Shown here piece after piece: positions 1 through 8,921 of a stretch of DNA of 64,000 nucleotides. The position numbers and the translations under genes were made by a program. A model generated the notes under the pieces. The model saw nothing but the letters and a program-made list of their open reading frames with translations, was not told the DNA's origin and ran no database searches. This DNA comes from an uncultured Opitutaceae bacterium. Lineage in GTDB: Bacteria; Verrucomicrobiota; Verrucomicrobiia; Opitutales; Opitutaceae. The first letter of the stretch is position 1. Each line of letters starts with the position of its first letter. The stretch spans positions 33,682-97,681 of the forward strand of contig CAIYUN010000062.1 of assembly GCA_903929355.1 (NCBI GenBank), read 5' to 3'.

Positions 1-1749
1 GCGGCAGCGGGACGCGAGCGCTTCCCGATCGGCCGCCAAACCAGTCGCAATCCGCACATAGTCATCGGCGGTGGCGGCGATGCAGTCGGACTGGCCGGCG
101 GCAGTGAGCAGGGAGACGCCGACGCGGTTCGCATGGCGGTCGCCGGCCAGCGAGACCACCGGCCGCCCCATCCACAACGCCTCGCAGGTGGTGGTGGTGC
201 CGTGATAGGGCAGGGGGTCGAGGGCGATGTCCACCCCATGGTAAGAGGCCAGATGGTTGGCCAGGCCGGCGACGGTGGGGGTGAGGACGATGCGCTCCCC
301 CGGTATTCCTGCGAGCTGGGCCTCGGCCAGCAATCGCCCGGGTTCGGGCGTGTGGCCCTTGATGAGCAGGCGCGAGCCCGGTGTCGCCGCCAGCACGCGA
401 GCCCAGAGGCTCAGGGTGGCGGGGGAGAGTTTGTTGAGATTGTTGAACGAGCCGAAGGTGATCCCGGGCCGGGACGGATGTGCGGCGGGAGGCAGGGTGA
501 CCTCGGGCGCTTGCTCCGGCGGTTGGTAGCACCAGGCGGTCGGCGCGAAACGCACCAGTTTCTCGGTGTGCAGCGCATCGGTGTCGCCGGGCGGGTCGGC
601 CCATGCGTCGGTCAGCCGGTAGTCCATGGCGGTCAGTCCGGTGGTGTCGGGATAGCCGAGATAGCTGACCTGCACCGGCGCCAGCCGGCGGGCCAGCAGG
701 GCCATGCGGTTGAAACCGGTGTGCCCGGCCAGATCCACCAGGATGTCGGGGGCGTCGGTGAGCACCCGGGCCTCCACCAGCGCGTCGGGCTGGCCCACGA
801 AGTTCCGCCACAATGCCGCGCGAGCCTTCAGTCGTAAGCTCGTGGCATCCTGGGTGAAATGATCGTGATAGAGCACGAGCTCGAACTCCGCCGGATCCAG
901 CTGCGCGAGCAACGGTTCGAAGAAGAACGCGACGGAGTGGGTGCGAAAGTCCGGCGAGAACCAGGCCACCCGCAACGGGCGCGCGGTCCCGGCCCGGCGG
1001 GGCCGCGCGCGGGGTGCGGCGGGGGCGACCGCGCGGCCATAGGCGGCATGCTCGGCGGCGAGCCGTTCGCGCGGGAGCCCGTCGACATAATGGAGCAGCA
1101 GGAGCCGGAAGCTGCGCGCCTCATGTTCGGCGGGATCGGCGGCGATGACCGCCTCGAAATCGGCGAGCGCCTCCGGGAGCCGGCGGCAGGCGTAAAGGGC
1201 CTGGGCGCGGGCGCTGCGGGCCTTGAGGTGTTGCGGGGCGACGGCGAGGGCGTGGTTCTGGGCGTCGAGTGCCGCCTCGGCCTGCCCGGTCGCCAGCAGC
1301 GCCGAGCCCAGGCTGCTCCACGCGTGCGCGTCCCCGGGCCGCGCCGCCACGCTCTGGCGCAGTGTGGCGATTCCCTCGTCGGTCCGGCCGTTCACCAGCA
1401 GGAATGATCCGAGATTGCACAGGGCTTCGGCGTTGCCGGGGTCCAGGCGCACGGCCGCACGCAACTGCTCCTCGGCGCTATCCGGCCGGCCGAGCCGGGC
1501 GAGGGCCAGGCCGAGGCACATGCGGGTGGCACCGGATTTTGGCTGCTGGCGCGCGGCCAGATTCAGCCATTCCACGGCCTCCGCCGGCTGGTTGAGCTGG
1601 AACAGCGCCGCGCCGCCGATGTGCAGCACCCGGTAGTCGCGGGGTGCCACCGACCGCAGCCGACGGTAGAGGGTCACCGCCTGCGTGAGACGGCCGGCCT
1701 GATGGTGGGCGTAGGCGGCCTCAAAACCGTTGGCGGGGGGATGGCGCAT
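1..1749 (-). CDS. TPR-containing O-GlcNAc-transferase-like (GT41/SPINDLY) protein, 3' end beyond window
   Basis: The reading frame starts at ATG 1749 and is still open at position 1, so the C-terminus is missing. The first ~230 residues are tandem TPR units (for example the run around DPGNAEALCNLGSFL). After an RP-rich linker comes a GT41 catalytic region: RVAWFSPDFRTHSVAFFFEP, then VSYLGYPDTTGLTAMDYRLT, then ITFGSFNNLNKLSP, then a nucleotide-sugar-binding end with DPLPYHGTTTTCEALWMGRP and HANRVGVSLL. Family members transfer GlcNAc or other sugars from UDP-sugars to proteins; bacterial members often modify surface or flagellar proteins. The donor and target here are unknown. It lies 9 bp downstream of another glycosyltransferase-like gene on the same strand, so the two are probably co-transcribed. 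No Shine-Dalgarno is visible. Confidence 0.9.
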   Translation of the reverse strand, partial: MRHPPANGFEAAYAHHQAGRLTQAVTLYRRLRSVAPRDYRVLHIGGAALFQLNQPAEAVEWLNLAARQQPKSGATRMCLGLALARLGRPDSAEEQLRAAVRLDPGNAEALCNLGSFLLVNGRTDEGIATLRQSVAARPGDAHAWSSLGSALLATGQAEAALDAQNHALAVAPQHLKARSARAQALYACRRLPEALADFEAVIAADPAEHEARSFRLLLLHYVDGLPRERLAAEHAAYGRAVAPAAPRARPRRAGTARPLRVAWFSPDFRTHSVAFFFEPLLAQLDPAEFELVLYHDHFTQDATSLRLKARAALWRNFVGQPDALVEARVLTDAPDILVDLAGHTGFNRMALLARRLAPVQVSYLGYPDTTGLTAMDYRLTDAWADPPGDTDALHTEKLVRFAPTAWCYQPPEQAPEVTLPPAAHPSRPGITFGSFNNLNKLSPATLSLWARVLAATPGSRLLIKGHTPEPGRLLAEAQLAGIPGERIVLTPTVAGLANHLASYHGVDIALDPLPYHGTTTTCEALWMGRPVVSLAGDRHANRVGVSLLTAAGQSDCIAATADDYVRIATGLAADREALASRCR

Positions 1750-1758
1750 GGGGATGAT

Positions 1759-2868
1759 TCAAACGTCGCAGGCCACCGCGACGGTCTGGGCCTGGGCGGC
1801 GGCGATCGCCCCGGCGACGACCACCCCGATGGTCTCATGGGTGTTGAAGTGCGCGTGAATCCGCCGGCGGGCGGCCGGCGGCAGCGCCAGTGCCCGTTCG
1901 CAGGCTTCCGCGAGCGCGGCGAGGTCCCCATGGGGATAGCGCATGATCAGCCCGGTCCGGGCCAGCCCGTCGAGTCGGTCTCCCGTGCGGGAATTCTCCG
2001 CCACCGGCACCAGGCCGAGGCAGCCGGCCCAGAACGGCCGGTCGGTGTGGGTGCGGCCCATGGCCGGGGTCGCAAATTTTCGCCCTTCCGGGCAGAAGGC
2101 AACCTGGTGCCGGTTCAGGCCGCCGCGGGCCGTCACATCAACCGAATGATCGGTGCTCGCGACAAACCGGTCCTTGAAGCGGGCCCGCAGAAAGGCGATC
2201 TGACGCTCCCGATGGGGCGTGAGACCAAGTTGCGAGCCAAGAAAATAGATACTGGTGTCGGGTGCCTCATGGCAGGGATGGGAAAAGGGGACGATGTTGG
2301 CCACCCAACTGCGGTGGATCGTGGTGCAATCGACCGGCAGCAGGGAGGCGCCAAGAGGTTCCAGCGGCTGCTCATCGTGGATGAGCACGTCGAGGTGCGG
2401 GGCCAGGGCACGGAAACCCGGCATGGTGCGGCTGGCCTCGTCATAGGCGTAGAATAACACCCGGCCGCCGTTCCTCCGGGTGAAGGCGGCGACTTTGGCC
2501 GCCACCCCGGCGGGCAGTTCGCCCGGCTGCTGGCCGGTGAAGACCAGCCACCAGGTTTCGTCGGCGGGTCGGCTGGAAAAACTTCCCACAAAATCGCCGA
2601 GGCCGGCCGCCCCCAGCACCTGCGCGGGCCGAAATTCCACGCCGGGATGGCTTAGTTCCGCGAGGCAACGCGCATTCTCCCCCTGCCAGTCGGAGTCGAG
2701 CCGCGCCATGCGCAACAGGCGCGGATCAGAGACCTGACCCAGCCGGTGGCTCAGGTCGGTTTCCGCGAGGCCGGCGAGGTGGCTTTCGGCCGAGGTCGGC
2801 CGACCCGCCCATGGACAGTAAATCCAAAGTCGGACCGCGGATTTGGGGTCGGGGTCGGACCAGCTCAT
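1759..2868 (-). CDS. Putative glycosyltransferase, CgeB-like
   Basis: This 369-residue protein begins at ATG 2868, preceded by a weak purine stretch (GGAAG). It has no signal peptide and no long hydrophobic segment, so it should be cytoplasmic. The middle part alternates beta-strand-like and helical stretches (VFTGQQPGELPAGVAAKVAA, then GGRVLFYAYDEASR, then HLDVLIHDEQPLEP). The C-terminal part, with RPFWAGCLGLVPVAENSRTG and then RYPHGDLAALAEACERAL, resembles the donor-binding half of GT-B glycosyltransferases, where a conserved acidic or glycine turn precedes the last helices. I do not recognise a specific family with certainty. Its position 9 bp upstream of a GT41-like gene supports a role in the same glycosylation pathway. 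Activity is inferred, not shown by a catalytic motif. Confidence 0.6.
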   Translation of the reverse strand: MSWSDPDPKSAVRLWIYCPWAGRPTSAESHLAGLAETDLSHRLGQVSDPRLLRMARLDSDWQGENARCLAELSHPGVEFRPAQVLGAAGLGDFVGSFSSRPADETWWLVFTGQQPGELPAGVAAKVAAFTRRNGGRVLFYAYDEASRTMPGFRALAPHLDVLIHDEQPLEPLGASLLPVDCTTIHRSWVANIVPFSHPCHEAPDTSIYFLGSQLGLTPHRERQIAFLRARFKDRFVASTDHSVDVTARGGLNRHQVAFCPEGRKFATPAMGRTHTDRPFWAGCLGLVPVAENSRTGDRLDGLARTGLIMRYPHGDLAALAEACERALALPPAARRRIHAHFNTHETIGVVVAGAIAAAQAQTVAVACDV

Positions 2869-3337
2869 GCGGCTTCCGGGTCGTTAAAGGGGTGGGGAAA
2901 ATACGGTGCCCCGGCCGGGTCGGGAGGGGTCGGGTGGCCGGGGTCGAAACGCAGGCACCTTCCCCAGGTCGAATCGGAATCGGCCGGGGCCGGACTGGTG
3001 TGCAATTCGTAAATAAAAGGAAGAATGGAACCGGCGGAGGAAATCATGCGCGGGTTGTTTTGCATGATTCGGGCCATTGCCATGGTTGGTGTTTCTACCG
3101 ACTGTGGGGCAGTTAGTTAAAACTGAAACTTTCAGACCTCGGCACGTGGCCTGGAATCCCGCGCCGTGGCGGAAGAATTTGCCGCCCTGATATTGGCGGC
3201 AACGGAGGAGACAGCGAATGATCAGGAGGAAAGAGAATAATTAGAGGGGAGCAAATGGCCGGTTTTGTTGGCAAAACCCCGGTGTTTCCTCCTTTCGGGT
3301 TAAGCCTGCGGCGCGATGTGCCGAAGACGTTGCCAAC
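2869..3337. other. Intergenic region with three small palindromes, divergent promoter space
   Basis: No convincing gene lies here. It separates the leftward glycosyltransferase operon from the rightward HDOD gene, so it should contain both promoters. Three perfect inverted repeats are visible: AATCATGC/GCATGATT (3042-3049 and 3062-3069), the 13-mer CTGAAACTTTCAG (3123-3135), and TTGCCGCC/GGCGGCAA with an 8-nt spacer (3179-3186 and 3195-3202). Any of them could be an operator or RNA hairpin. No -35/-10 pair stands out. Confidence 0.5.
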
Positions 3338-4276
3338 GTGCAATCATCTTCCGCCCCCGATCTCTTGCCACGCGCCGAAACCGCCGGTGGCCCCTATTCC
3401 GACGATGAGATCCGCCGTCGCATCGAACGCTGCCCCAAACTGGCCTCCCTGCAGAGCATCAACCGCAAACTGGCCGGCTTGGTGGACTCGGAGCAGAGCT
3501 ACACCACGCAGATCGCGGAGATCATCCGCCGGGACCCTTCGCTGACCGCCCGCCTGCTGCGGATGGTGAACAGCGTCTATTTCGGCCTGAGCGCCAAGGT
3601 CAACAGCATCGAGGAGGCGGTGCTCTACCTCGGACTGCGGCAGATCCGGGAGCTGTCCATGGCGACGCCAGTGATCGAGGATCTGGAGAAAATTGGCCAG
3701 TCCTCGCCGGCCCTCCCTTGGCGGGAGCTGTGGCGGCACTCGATCGGGACCGCGATCATGACCCGCGAAATCCTCGCGACCACGGATTTGCTGGTCGATG
3801 ATGACACGGACTACATCATCGGCCTGCTGCACAACGTGGGCAAGGTGGTGCTGGCCACGGCCTTTCCGCTGGAGTTTCAGGAAATCTTCGGCCGCGAGCA
3901 TGAGAGCGCCGAGGCCGTGTGCGAGGCGGAGCGGGAGTTGGTCGGCTGGGACCATCCCATGATTGGCGGCTATTATTTGGAAAAGCACCGACTCGCGCCG
4001 GAGATTGTCGAGGCGGTCCGGTATCACGCCCAACCCGGGGGTGCGTCGGATTGCGCAGTGTATGCCGCCGCCGTCCAGGTCGCCGACCTGCTGGTCCGGG
4101 AGACCGGAATCAGCGGCGGGTTTGAACTGGTGCCGCCGCTGCCGATTGGCGCGGGTCAGCAATCCGAGGGCTGGCACATTCTGTTTGGAAAAAACGAACG
4201 CGAGGAGGCGCTCGCCAAGGCCGCCCTCGCCAATGCCATGAGCCAGCTGCCCGCGATGCTGAGCGGCATGGTCTGA
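3338..4276 (+). CDS. HDOD domain signalling protein
   Basis: The 312-residue protein starts at GTG 3338; no ATG is better placed and there is no Shine-Dalgarno. Residues ~27-225 match the HDOD fold: LASLQSINRKLAGLVDSEQS, the IIRRDPSLTARLLRMVNS segment, the YLGLRQIRELSM helix and GLLHNVGKVVLATAFP, which replaces the catalytic HD pair of true HD phosphohydrolases. HDOD proteins are usually non-enzymatic scaffolds or output modules in signal transduction. The next gene, 6 bp downstream, is a hybrid histidine kinase, and the two are likely one transcript and one pathway. The C-terminus (~226-312) has no recognisable domain. Confidence 0.88.
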   Translation: MQSSSAPDLLPRAETAGGPYSDDEIRRRIERCPKLASLQSINRKLAGLVDSEQSYTTQIAEIIRRDPSLTARLLRMVNSVYFGLSAKVNSIEEAVLYLGLRQIRELSMATPVIEDLEKIGQSSPALPWRELWRHSIGTAIMTREILATTDLLVDDDTDYIIGLLHNVGKVVLATAFPLEFQEIFGREHESAEAVCEAERELVGWDHPMIGGYYLEKHRLAPEIVEAVRYHAQPGGASDCAVYAAAVQVADLLVRETGISGGFELVPPLPIGAGQQSEGWHILFGKNEREEALAKAALANAMSQLPAMLSGMV

Positions 4277-4282
4277 CCCGCC

Positions 4283-6205
4283 ATGAGCCCCACCCACCCC
4301 ATTTCACTGGCGACGTTCCCGCCGGCTGCGGCCGACGCGCTGGAGCCCTGGGCGGGGAGCCTGGAGCTGGCCGTCCTGTTCGATCCCGAGGGGCGGATTC
4401 TGGCGGTCAACCGGGCGTTTGCGCGCAAGTTCGGGCACGCCGAGCCGACCTGGACCGGGCGGGCTTTGCCGTCGCTGCTGCATCCGGATGACGCCGATGA
4501 CTGGGCCGAATCCATGCCGCGTCTGCGGCGTCCGCCCTTCCATCTCAGCCGCGAGCACCGCTGGCAGACCGCACAGGGCTGGCGCTGGCTGGCGTGGGAG
4601 GAGACGGCCCAGCGCGGTCCGGCCGGCGAACTGGTGACCGTGCGCGCCATCGGCCGCGATGTGACCCGACACCGGCTCTCCGAGGAGCATTTCCGGAAGA
4701 TCGCCCAGGCGGTCGAGCAGGCGCCCGTGTCCATTGTGATGACGACGCCGGGCGGCATGGCCCAGTATGTGAACTCGCGCTTCACCGAAGTGACGGGCTA
4801 CACACTGGAGGAAATTTTTGAGCGCGGGATTCCGGTGCTCCGCGAGGGGCACGCCAGCGAGTCCGCCTACCGCCAGTTCTGCGCCGTGGTCGCGGCCGGG
4901 CACAAATGGACCGGCGAGCTGCACACCCGCGGCAAGCACGGCCGCGAGGTCTGGGAGTTCGTCTCCGTCTCTCCGATCCGCAACCATCTTGACGAGATCA
5001 CCCACCTTCTCTCCCTGCGGGAGGACATCACCGAGCGCAAAACGCTCGAGGACCAGCTGCGGCAGGCGCAGAAAATGGAGAGCATCGGCACGCTGGCCGG
5101 GGGCATCGCGCATGATTTCAACAACATCATCGCCATCATCCGCGGCTTCACCGAGCTGTCGCTGACCATCGCGCCGTCCGACCCGCGCCTCGTGCGCTAC
5201 CTCGGCTCGGTCCATGACGCGGCGTTGCGGGCGTCGGGCTTGGTCGGGCAGATCCTCACTTTCAGCCGCAAAAACGAGGTGGCCTACCGGGCGGTCCGGC
5301 TGGACGAGGTCATCAACGAGCTGGTCGGGATGTTCGCGGAAACCTTCCCGCGCTCGATTGAGCTGCGCAAAAACCTGGACCGGTCCATCGAGGCCTTTTC
5401 CCTGGATCCGAACCAAATCCGCCAGGTCCTGGTCAACCTTTGCGTAAACGCTCGCGACGCGATGCCCGACGGGGGAGTGATCACGATTTCGACCCGCCGG
5501 GTGCCCGGCAGCCAGTTGGTGGCGCTCAAGGCCGACCCGGCACAGGAGTATGCGTGCATCAGCCTGGCCGACAACGGGCCCGGGATGTCGGCCGAGGTGC
5601 GCGCGCGGATTTTTGAACCTTTTTACACCACCAAGCAGGGCACCGGCGGCACCGGCCTGGGGCTCGCCGTGGTCTATGGGGTGGTCACGAACCACCACGG
5701 CCTGCTCGACCTGGAGACCGCGCCGGGCAAGGGGGCGACCTTTCATATTTATCTGCCGGTGAAAACCCGGCAGGACGACCTGCCGGCCCTTTATGGCCAT
5801 GGTCGCGAGGCCCGCCTGTCGCCGGGGCGCGAGCGCGTACTCATCGTCGAGGACGAGGTGCCGCTCATGGAGCTCTTGGAGACGGTGATGATCAACGCGG
5901 GCTACGAGGTCCTGACCGCCGCCGACGGGGTCGAGGCGGTGGCCTGCCTCAAAAACTACGGCCGCCGGATGGACGCGGTGGTGCTCGATCTGAACATGCC
6001 CCGCCTCGGCGGCATTGAGGTGTTGAAATTTATCCGTCAGCATCATCCCGGGCTGCCGGTTTTGGTGATCAGTGGCCATCTGACGGCGGAGGTGAAGGAC
6101 GAGCTGCGGGAACTGGGCCAGAACCACGTGTTGGAAAAACCCTTCGAGCTCTCCGCCCTGGGCGAGATGCTGCGCCAGACGGTCGACTCCCATAAATCCC
6201 ACTGA
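4283..6205 (+). CDS. PAS-PAS hybrid sensor histidine kinase with C-terminal receiver
   Basis: This 640-residue protein has no signal peptide or membrane segment, so it is a cytoplasmic sensor. Domains in order: PAS fold (~25-130, LAVLFDPEGRILAVNRAFAR), second PAS with PAC tail (~135-255), HisKA with H-box GGIAHDFNN (phospho-acceptor His277), HATPase with N-box NLCVNARDAMPDGG (~384), G1 DNGPGMS and G2 GTGGTGLGLAVV, and a receiver domain (~515-632) with phospho-acceptor Asp569 in AVVLDLNMPRLGG. The His-Asp pair in one chain is typical of hybrid kinases that pass phosphate on or act as a phosphate sink. The start ATG 4283 lies 6 bp after the HDOD gene stop. No DNA-binding response regulator is adjacent, so the downstream target is unknown. 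Confidence 0.95.
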   Translation: MSPTHPISLATFPPAAADALEPWAGSLELAVLFDPEGRILAVNRAFARKFGHAEPTWTGRALPSLLHPDDADDWAESMPRLRRPPFHLSREHRWQTAQGWRWLAWEETAQRGPAGELVTVRAIGRDVTRHRLSEEHFRKIAQAVEQAPVSIVMTTPGGMAQYVNSRFTEVTGYTLEEIFERGIPVLREGHASESAYRQFCAVVAAGHKWTGELHTRGKHGREVWEFVSVSPIRNHLDEITHLLSLREDITERKTLEDQLRQAQKMESIGTLAGGIAHDFNNIIAIIRGFTELSLTIAPSDPRLVRYLGSVHDAALRASGLVGQILTFSRKNEVAYRAVRLDEVINELVGMFAETFPRSIELRKNLDRSIEAFSLDPNQIRQVLVNLCVNARDAMPDGGVITISTRRVPGSQLVALKADPAQEYACISLADNGPGMSAEVRARIFEPFYTTKQGTGGTGLGLAVVYGVVTNHHGLLDLETAPGKGATFHIYLPVKTRQDDLPALYGHGREARLSPGRERVLIVEDEVPLMELLETVMINAGYEVLTAADGVEAVACLKNYGRRMDAVVLDLNMPRLGGIEVLKFIRQHHPGLPVLVISGHLTAEVKDELRELGQNHVLEKPFELSALGEMLRQTVDSHKSH

Positions 6206-6233
6206 GCCGGACAGGGCGGACACGGAAGAGGCT

Positions 6234-6307
6234 TTAACGCGAAGACGCTGAGGCGCAGAGCCCAACCTTACCCTCTGCGCCTTCGCGCCTTTGCGTTGAT
6301 GGATTGA
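6234..6307. repeat. Hairpin repeat, family B copy 1
   Basis: An imperfect long hairpin built from AACGCGAAGACGCTGAGGCG on the left and CCTTCGCGCCTTTGCGTT on the right, ending in GATGGATTG. Further copies lie at 19893-19983 and, inverted, at 47420-47508, with fragments near 23880, 54130 and 57602. It follows the histidine kinase gene and may end its transcript as a structured RNA. Confidence 0.85.
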
Positions 6308-6426
6308 TTGGCGGTTTTCAAAGTCGGCCGAAGCCAGGCTGTGCCTGGGTGCGGGCGCGAAAGATTTGAGCCTCGCGCACCCAGCTGGTGGCCGGCAACG
6401 TCCGGGTGAAACAGTTTTCCCACCCC

Positions 6427-8901
6427 ATGTCTTTCCGTAAAACTTTCGGCCGTTTCCTCCTTGTGCTTGGCTGGTCCTGCCTCGCGTTCGCGACGGTTGC
6501 CCGGGCGGAGGTCGTCACGATTGACGCCACCACCCCCGCGCCCGCTCCGGCTGCGCTGCCGTTTGCCTCGGGTGGCAAGTCGCCCGACGGCCATACATTG
6601 GCCGTCAATTCACGTTACTTCACCCTCGATGGCCAGCCGTGGTTTCCGGTGATGGGCGAGTTTCACTTCTCGCGCTACCCGGCCGACGAGTGGGAGACCG
6701 AGCTGGAGAAGATGAAGGCCGGTGGCATCACCGTGGTCTCAACCTACGTTTTCTGGATATTCCATGAGGAGTCCCAGGGACAATTCGACTGGTCGGGTCA
6801 GCGGGATCTGCACCGCTTTGTCGCGCTCTGCCAGAAGCATGGCCTCTATGTCTGGCTGCGCGTCGGTCCTTGGGCTCATGGGGAGGTGCGCAATGGCGGT
6901 TTTCCCGACTGGTTGCTCACGGCTGCGCCGCGTCGCCGGACGAACGACCCCGCCTATCTCGGTTTCGTGGAGACGTTTTTCAACCAGATCGGCCAGCAGG
7001 TCAAAGGGCAGTCCTGGGCGGACGGTGGGCCGATCATCGGGGTGCAGTTGGAGAACGAGTATCACCCCGGCGGCAACGGCGGGGTGCCCCACATGCAGCG
7101 GTTGCTCCAACTGGCCAAGGCCGCCGGGATCACGGCGCCCTTTTACAGCGCGACCGGTTGGGACAATGCCGTGGTGCCGACGACGGATTTCCTGCCGGTC
7201 TTTGGTGGTTACACCGAGCAGTTTTGGAGCAACAGCCTCAAGGAACTGCCGCCCAACGGGAACTTTTTCTTCACCAACATCCGCGCCGAAGACAACGTCA
7301 TGGGCGACCTCTCGCCAAAAAACCCGGGTTACAACGCCAAGTATGATGGCTATCCTTTCCTCACTGCCGAGATGGGAGGAGGCATGGCCATCGCCTACCA
7401 CCGGCGTCCGCTGATGGGGGCGGACGACTCGACGGTCGCCGCGCTCGTGAAGGTGGGCTCCGGCATCACCGGGCTCGGCTACTACATGTATCACGGGGGC
7501 ACGAATCCCGACGGCAAAACCTCCCTGGAGGAATCCCTGGGCCAGCCCGACGGCAACGGCTACAATGACATGGAGACCAAATCCTACGACTTTCAGGCCC
7601 CGCTGGGCGAATTCGGCCAGGTCAACCCGTCCTATCACACCATGCGGTTGTTGAATCTTTTTCTGGACGACTTCGGCGACCGCCTCGCCCCGATGACCGC
7701 GCATTTTCCTGACAAGCGGCCGGCCAACAACAACGACGCAACCACTCCACGGGTCACCGCCCGGACGGATGGCGACCACGGCTTTGTTTTCATCAGCAAC
7801 TACGAGCGCAACTACCCGCTCGGCGACAAGAAGGATTTCCAGGTCGTCCTGAAACTCCCCGGGGGCGAAATGAAAATCCCGCGCCAACCGGTGACGATCC
7901 CGGATGGCGCCTACGCGATCTGGCCGGTGAACCTGGACCTGGGTGGCGGGGTCACACTCTGTCAGGCCAGCGCCCAACTGGTCACCAAGCTCGACGACCC
8001 GGACATCTGGGTTTTCTTCGCCACACCCGGCGTCAGTCCAGAGTTTGTTTTCCAAATTGGCCCCAACGACCAGATCGACGCACACGACATACCTGGCGCA
8101 GTGGTTAAGCGCGAGGCGGACAACATCGTCCTCGTTAGCGGTCTTATGCCCGGATTCGGCACCACGCTACGTCTCACGCGTGCCAGCGGGAAAACCACTC
8201 AACTGCTCTTGCTCAACCGCAGTCAGGTGCTCGATCTTCAAAAATCCCGGCTCGTTGACGGACGCAACCATCTGGTGCTGTTGCCAGCCCATCTGCACAC
8301 TGTACTGCTTAACGCATCGGACGTCGAAAAGTTTCAGGCGCGCGTCTTCCCCTCACTTTCGCATGCCGGCCGTAGTTTCACTGAAGGAATATTCCAAAGC
8401 TTCAGTTTCGAGCAAAATTTCCCGATGCCCTATGCCGCCTTGGAGACAATAATGCAAACCAAGGAGGCCGCGCCCTCCGTCCCCGCCAAACTCAATCCCA
8501 ACCCCAAGCGTCGAGTCGCCATGGAACCAGGTGACGCGGACTTCGATCGTGCCGCAGTCTGGGCGATCACGCTACCGGTCGAGGCACAGTCCGCCTCTTC
8601 CGGCCGTTTAATGCTCCAAATTGACTACGAGGGCGACGTGGCCCGCCTCTATGCCGGCGACCGGCTCATCACCGACAATTTCTACAAAGGCACGTCGTTT
8701 GAGATCGGCCTCTGGCGGTTGACGCCGGAGGAATTGAAAAATGGTCTCACCCTTAAAATCCTCCCGCTGCGTGCCGACACGCCCCTTTATCTTCCACCCG
8801 GCGCGCGGCCCGCGTTCCCCGCCGGGGCCGACGCGCTTCGCCTGAAGTCCGTCCGTCTCGCGCCCATTTATGAGACGAGTCTAAACGTCTCCGCTCCCTG
8901 A
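6427..8901 (+). CDS. Secreted GH35-type beta-galactosidase
   Basis: The start is set at ATG 6427 because the following residues (MSFRKTFGRFLLVLGWSCLA, then FATVARA) form a signal peptide; an upstream GTG at 6388 would put 13 extra residues before it. The mature part begins with the GH35 fold: YFTLDGQPWFPVMGEFHFSR, then YVFWIFHEESQGQFDWSG, then LRVGPWAHGEVRNGGFPDWL. The acid/base is probably Glu211 in VQLENEY and the nucleophile Glu315 in TAEMGGG. At 824 residues it has C-terminal beta-sandwich domains as in other GH35 enzymes. It would release terminal beta-galactose outside the cytoplasm, for example from arabinogalactan. A DUF5107-TPR gene follows after 20 bp and the arabinose importer is next. 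A stretch around 8030-8620 has visibly different codon use. Confidence 0.88.
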   Translation: MSFRKTFGRFLLVLGWSCLAFATVARAEVVTIDATTPAPAPAALPFASGGKSPDGHTLAVNSRYFTLDGQPWFPVMGEFHFSRYPADEWETELEKMKAGGITVVSTYVFWIFHEESQGQFDWSGQRDLHRFVALCQKHGLYVWLRVGPWAHGEVRNGGFPDWLLTAAPRRRTNDPAYLGFVETFFNQIGQQVKGQSWADGGPIIGVQLENEYHPGGNGGVPHMQRLLQLAKAAGITAPFYSATGWDNAVVPTTDFLPVFGGYTEQFWSNSLKELPPNGNFFFTNIRAEDNVMGDLSPKNPGYNAKYDGYPFLTAEMGGGMAIAYHRRPLMGADDSTVAALVKVGSGITGLGYYMYHGGTNPDGKTSLEESLGQPDGNGYNDMETKSYDFQAPLGEFGQVNPSYHTMRLLNLFLDDFGDRLAPMTAHFPDKRPANNNDATTPRVTARTDGDHGFVFISNYERNYPLGDKKDFQVVLKLPGGEMKIPRQPVTIPDGAYAIWPVNLDLGGGVTLCQASAQLVTKLDDPDIWVFFATPGVSPEFVFQIGPNDQIDAHDIPGAVVKREADNIVLVSGLMPGFGTTLRLTRASGKTTQLLLLNRSQVLDLQKSRLVDGRNHLVLLPAHLHTVLLNASDVEKFQARVFPSLSHAGRSFTEGIFQSFSFEQNFPMPYAALETIMQTKEAAPSVPAKLNPNPKRRVAMEPGDADFDRAAVWAITLPVEAQSASSGRLMLQIDYEGDVARLYAGDRLITDNFYKGTSFEIGLWRLTPEELKNGLTLKILPLRADTPLYLPPGARPAFPAGADALRLKSVRLAPIYETSLNVSAP

Positions 8902-8921
8902 GTCATCCCGCCAATCCTCCG

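Noticed and set aside
2869..3337. Small RNA gene from three palindromes
   Set aside because: The palindromes are short and not followed by a terminator; no promoter is recognised. Recorded as intergenic palindromes only.
4304..6265. 653-codon open frame antisense to the hybrid kinase
   Set aside because: It lacks any domain, follows GC-rich third-position bias of the real gene and covers exactly the kinase. A shadow frame.
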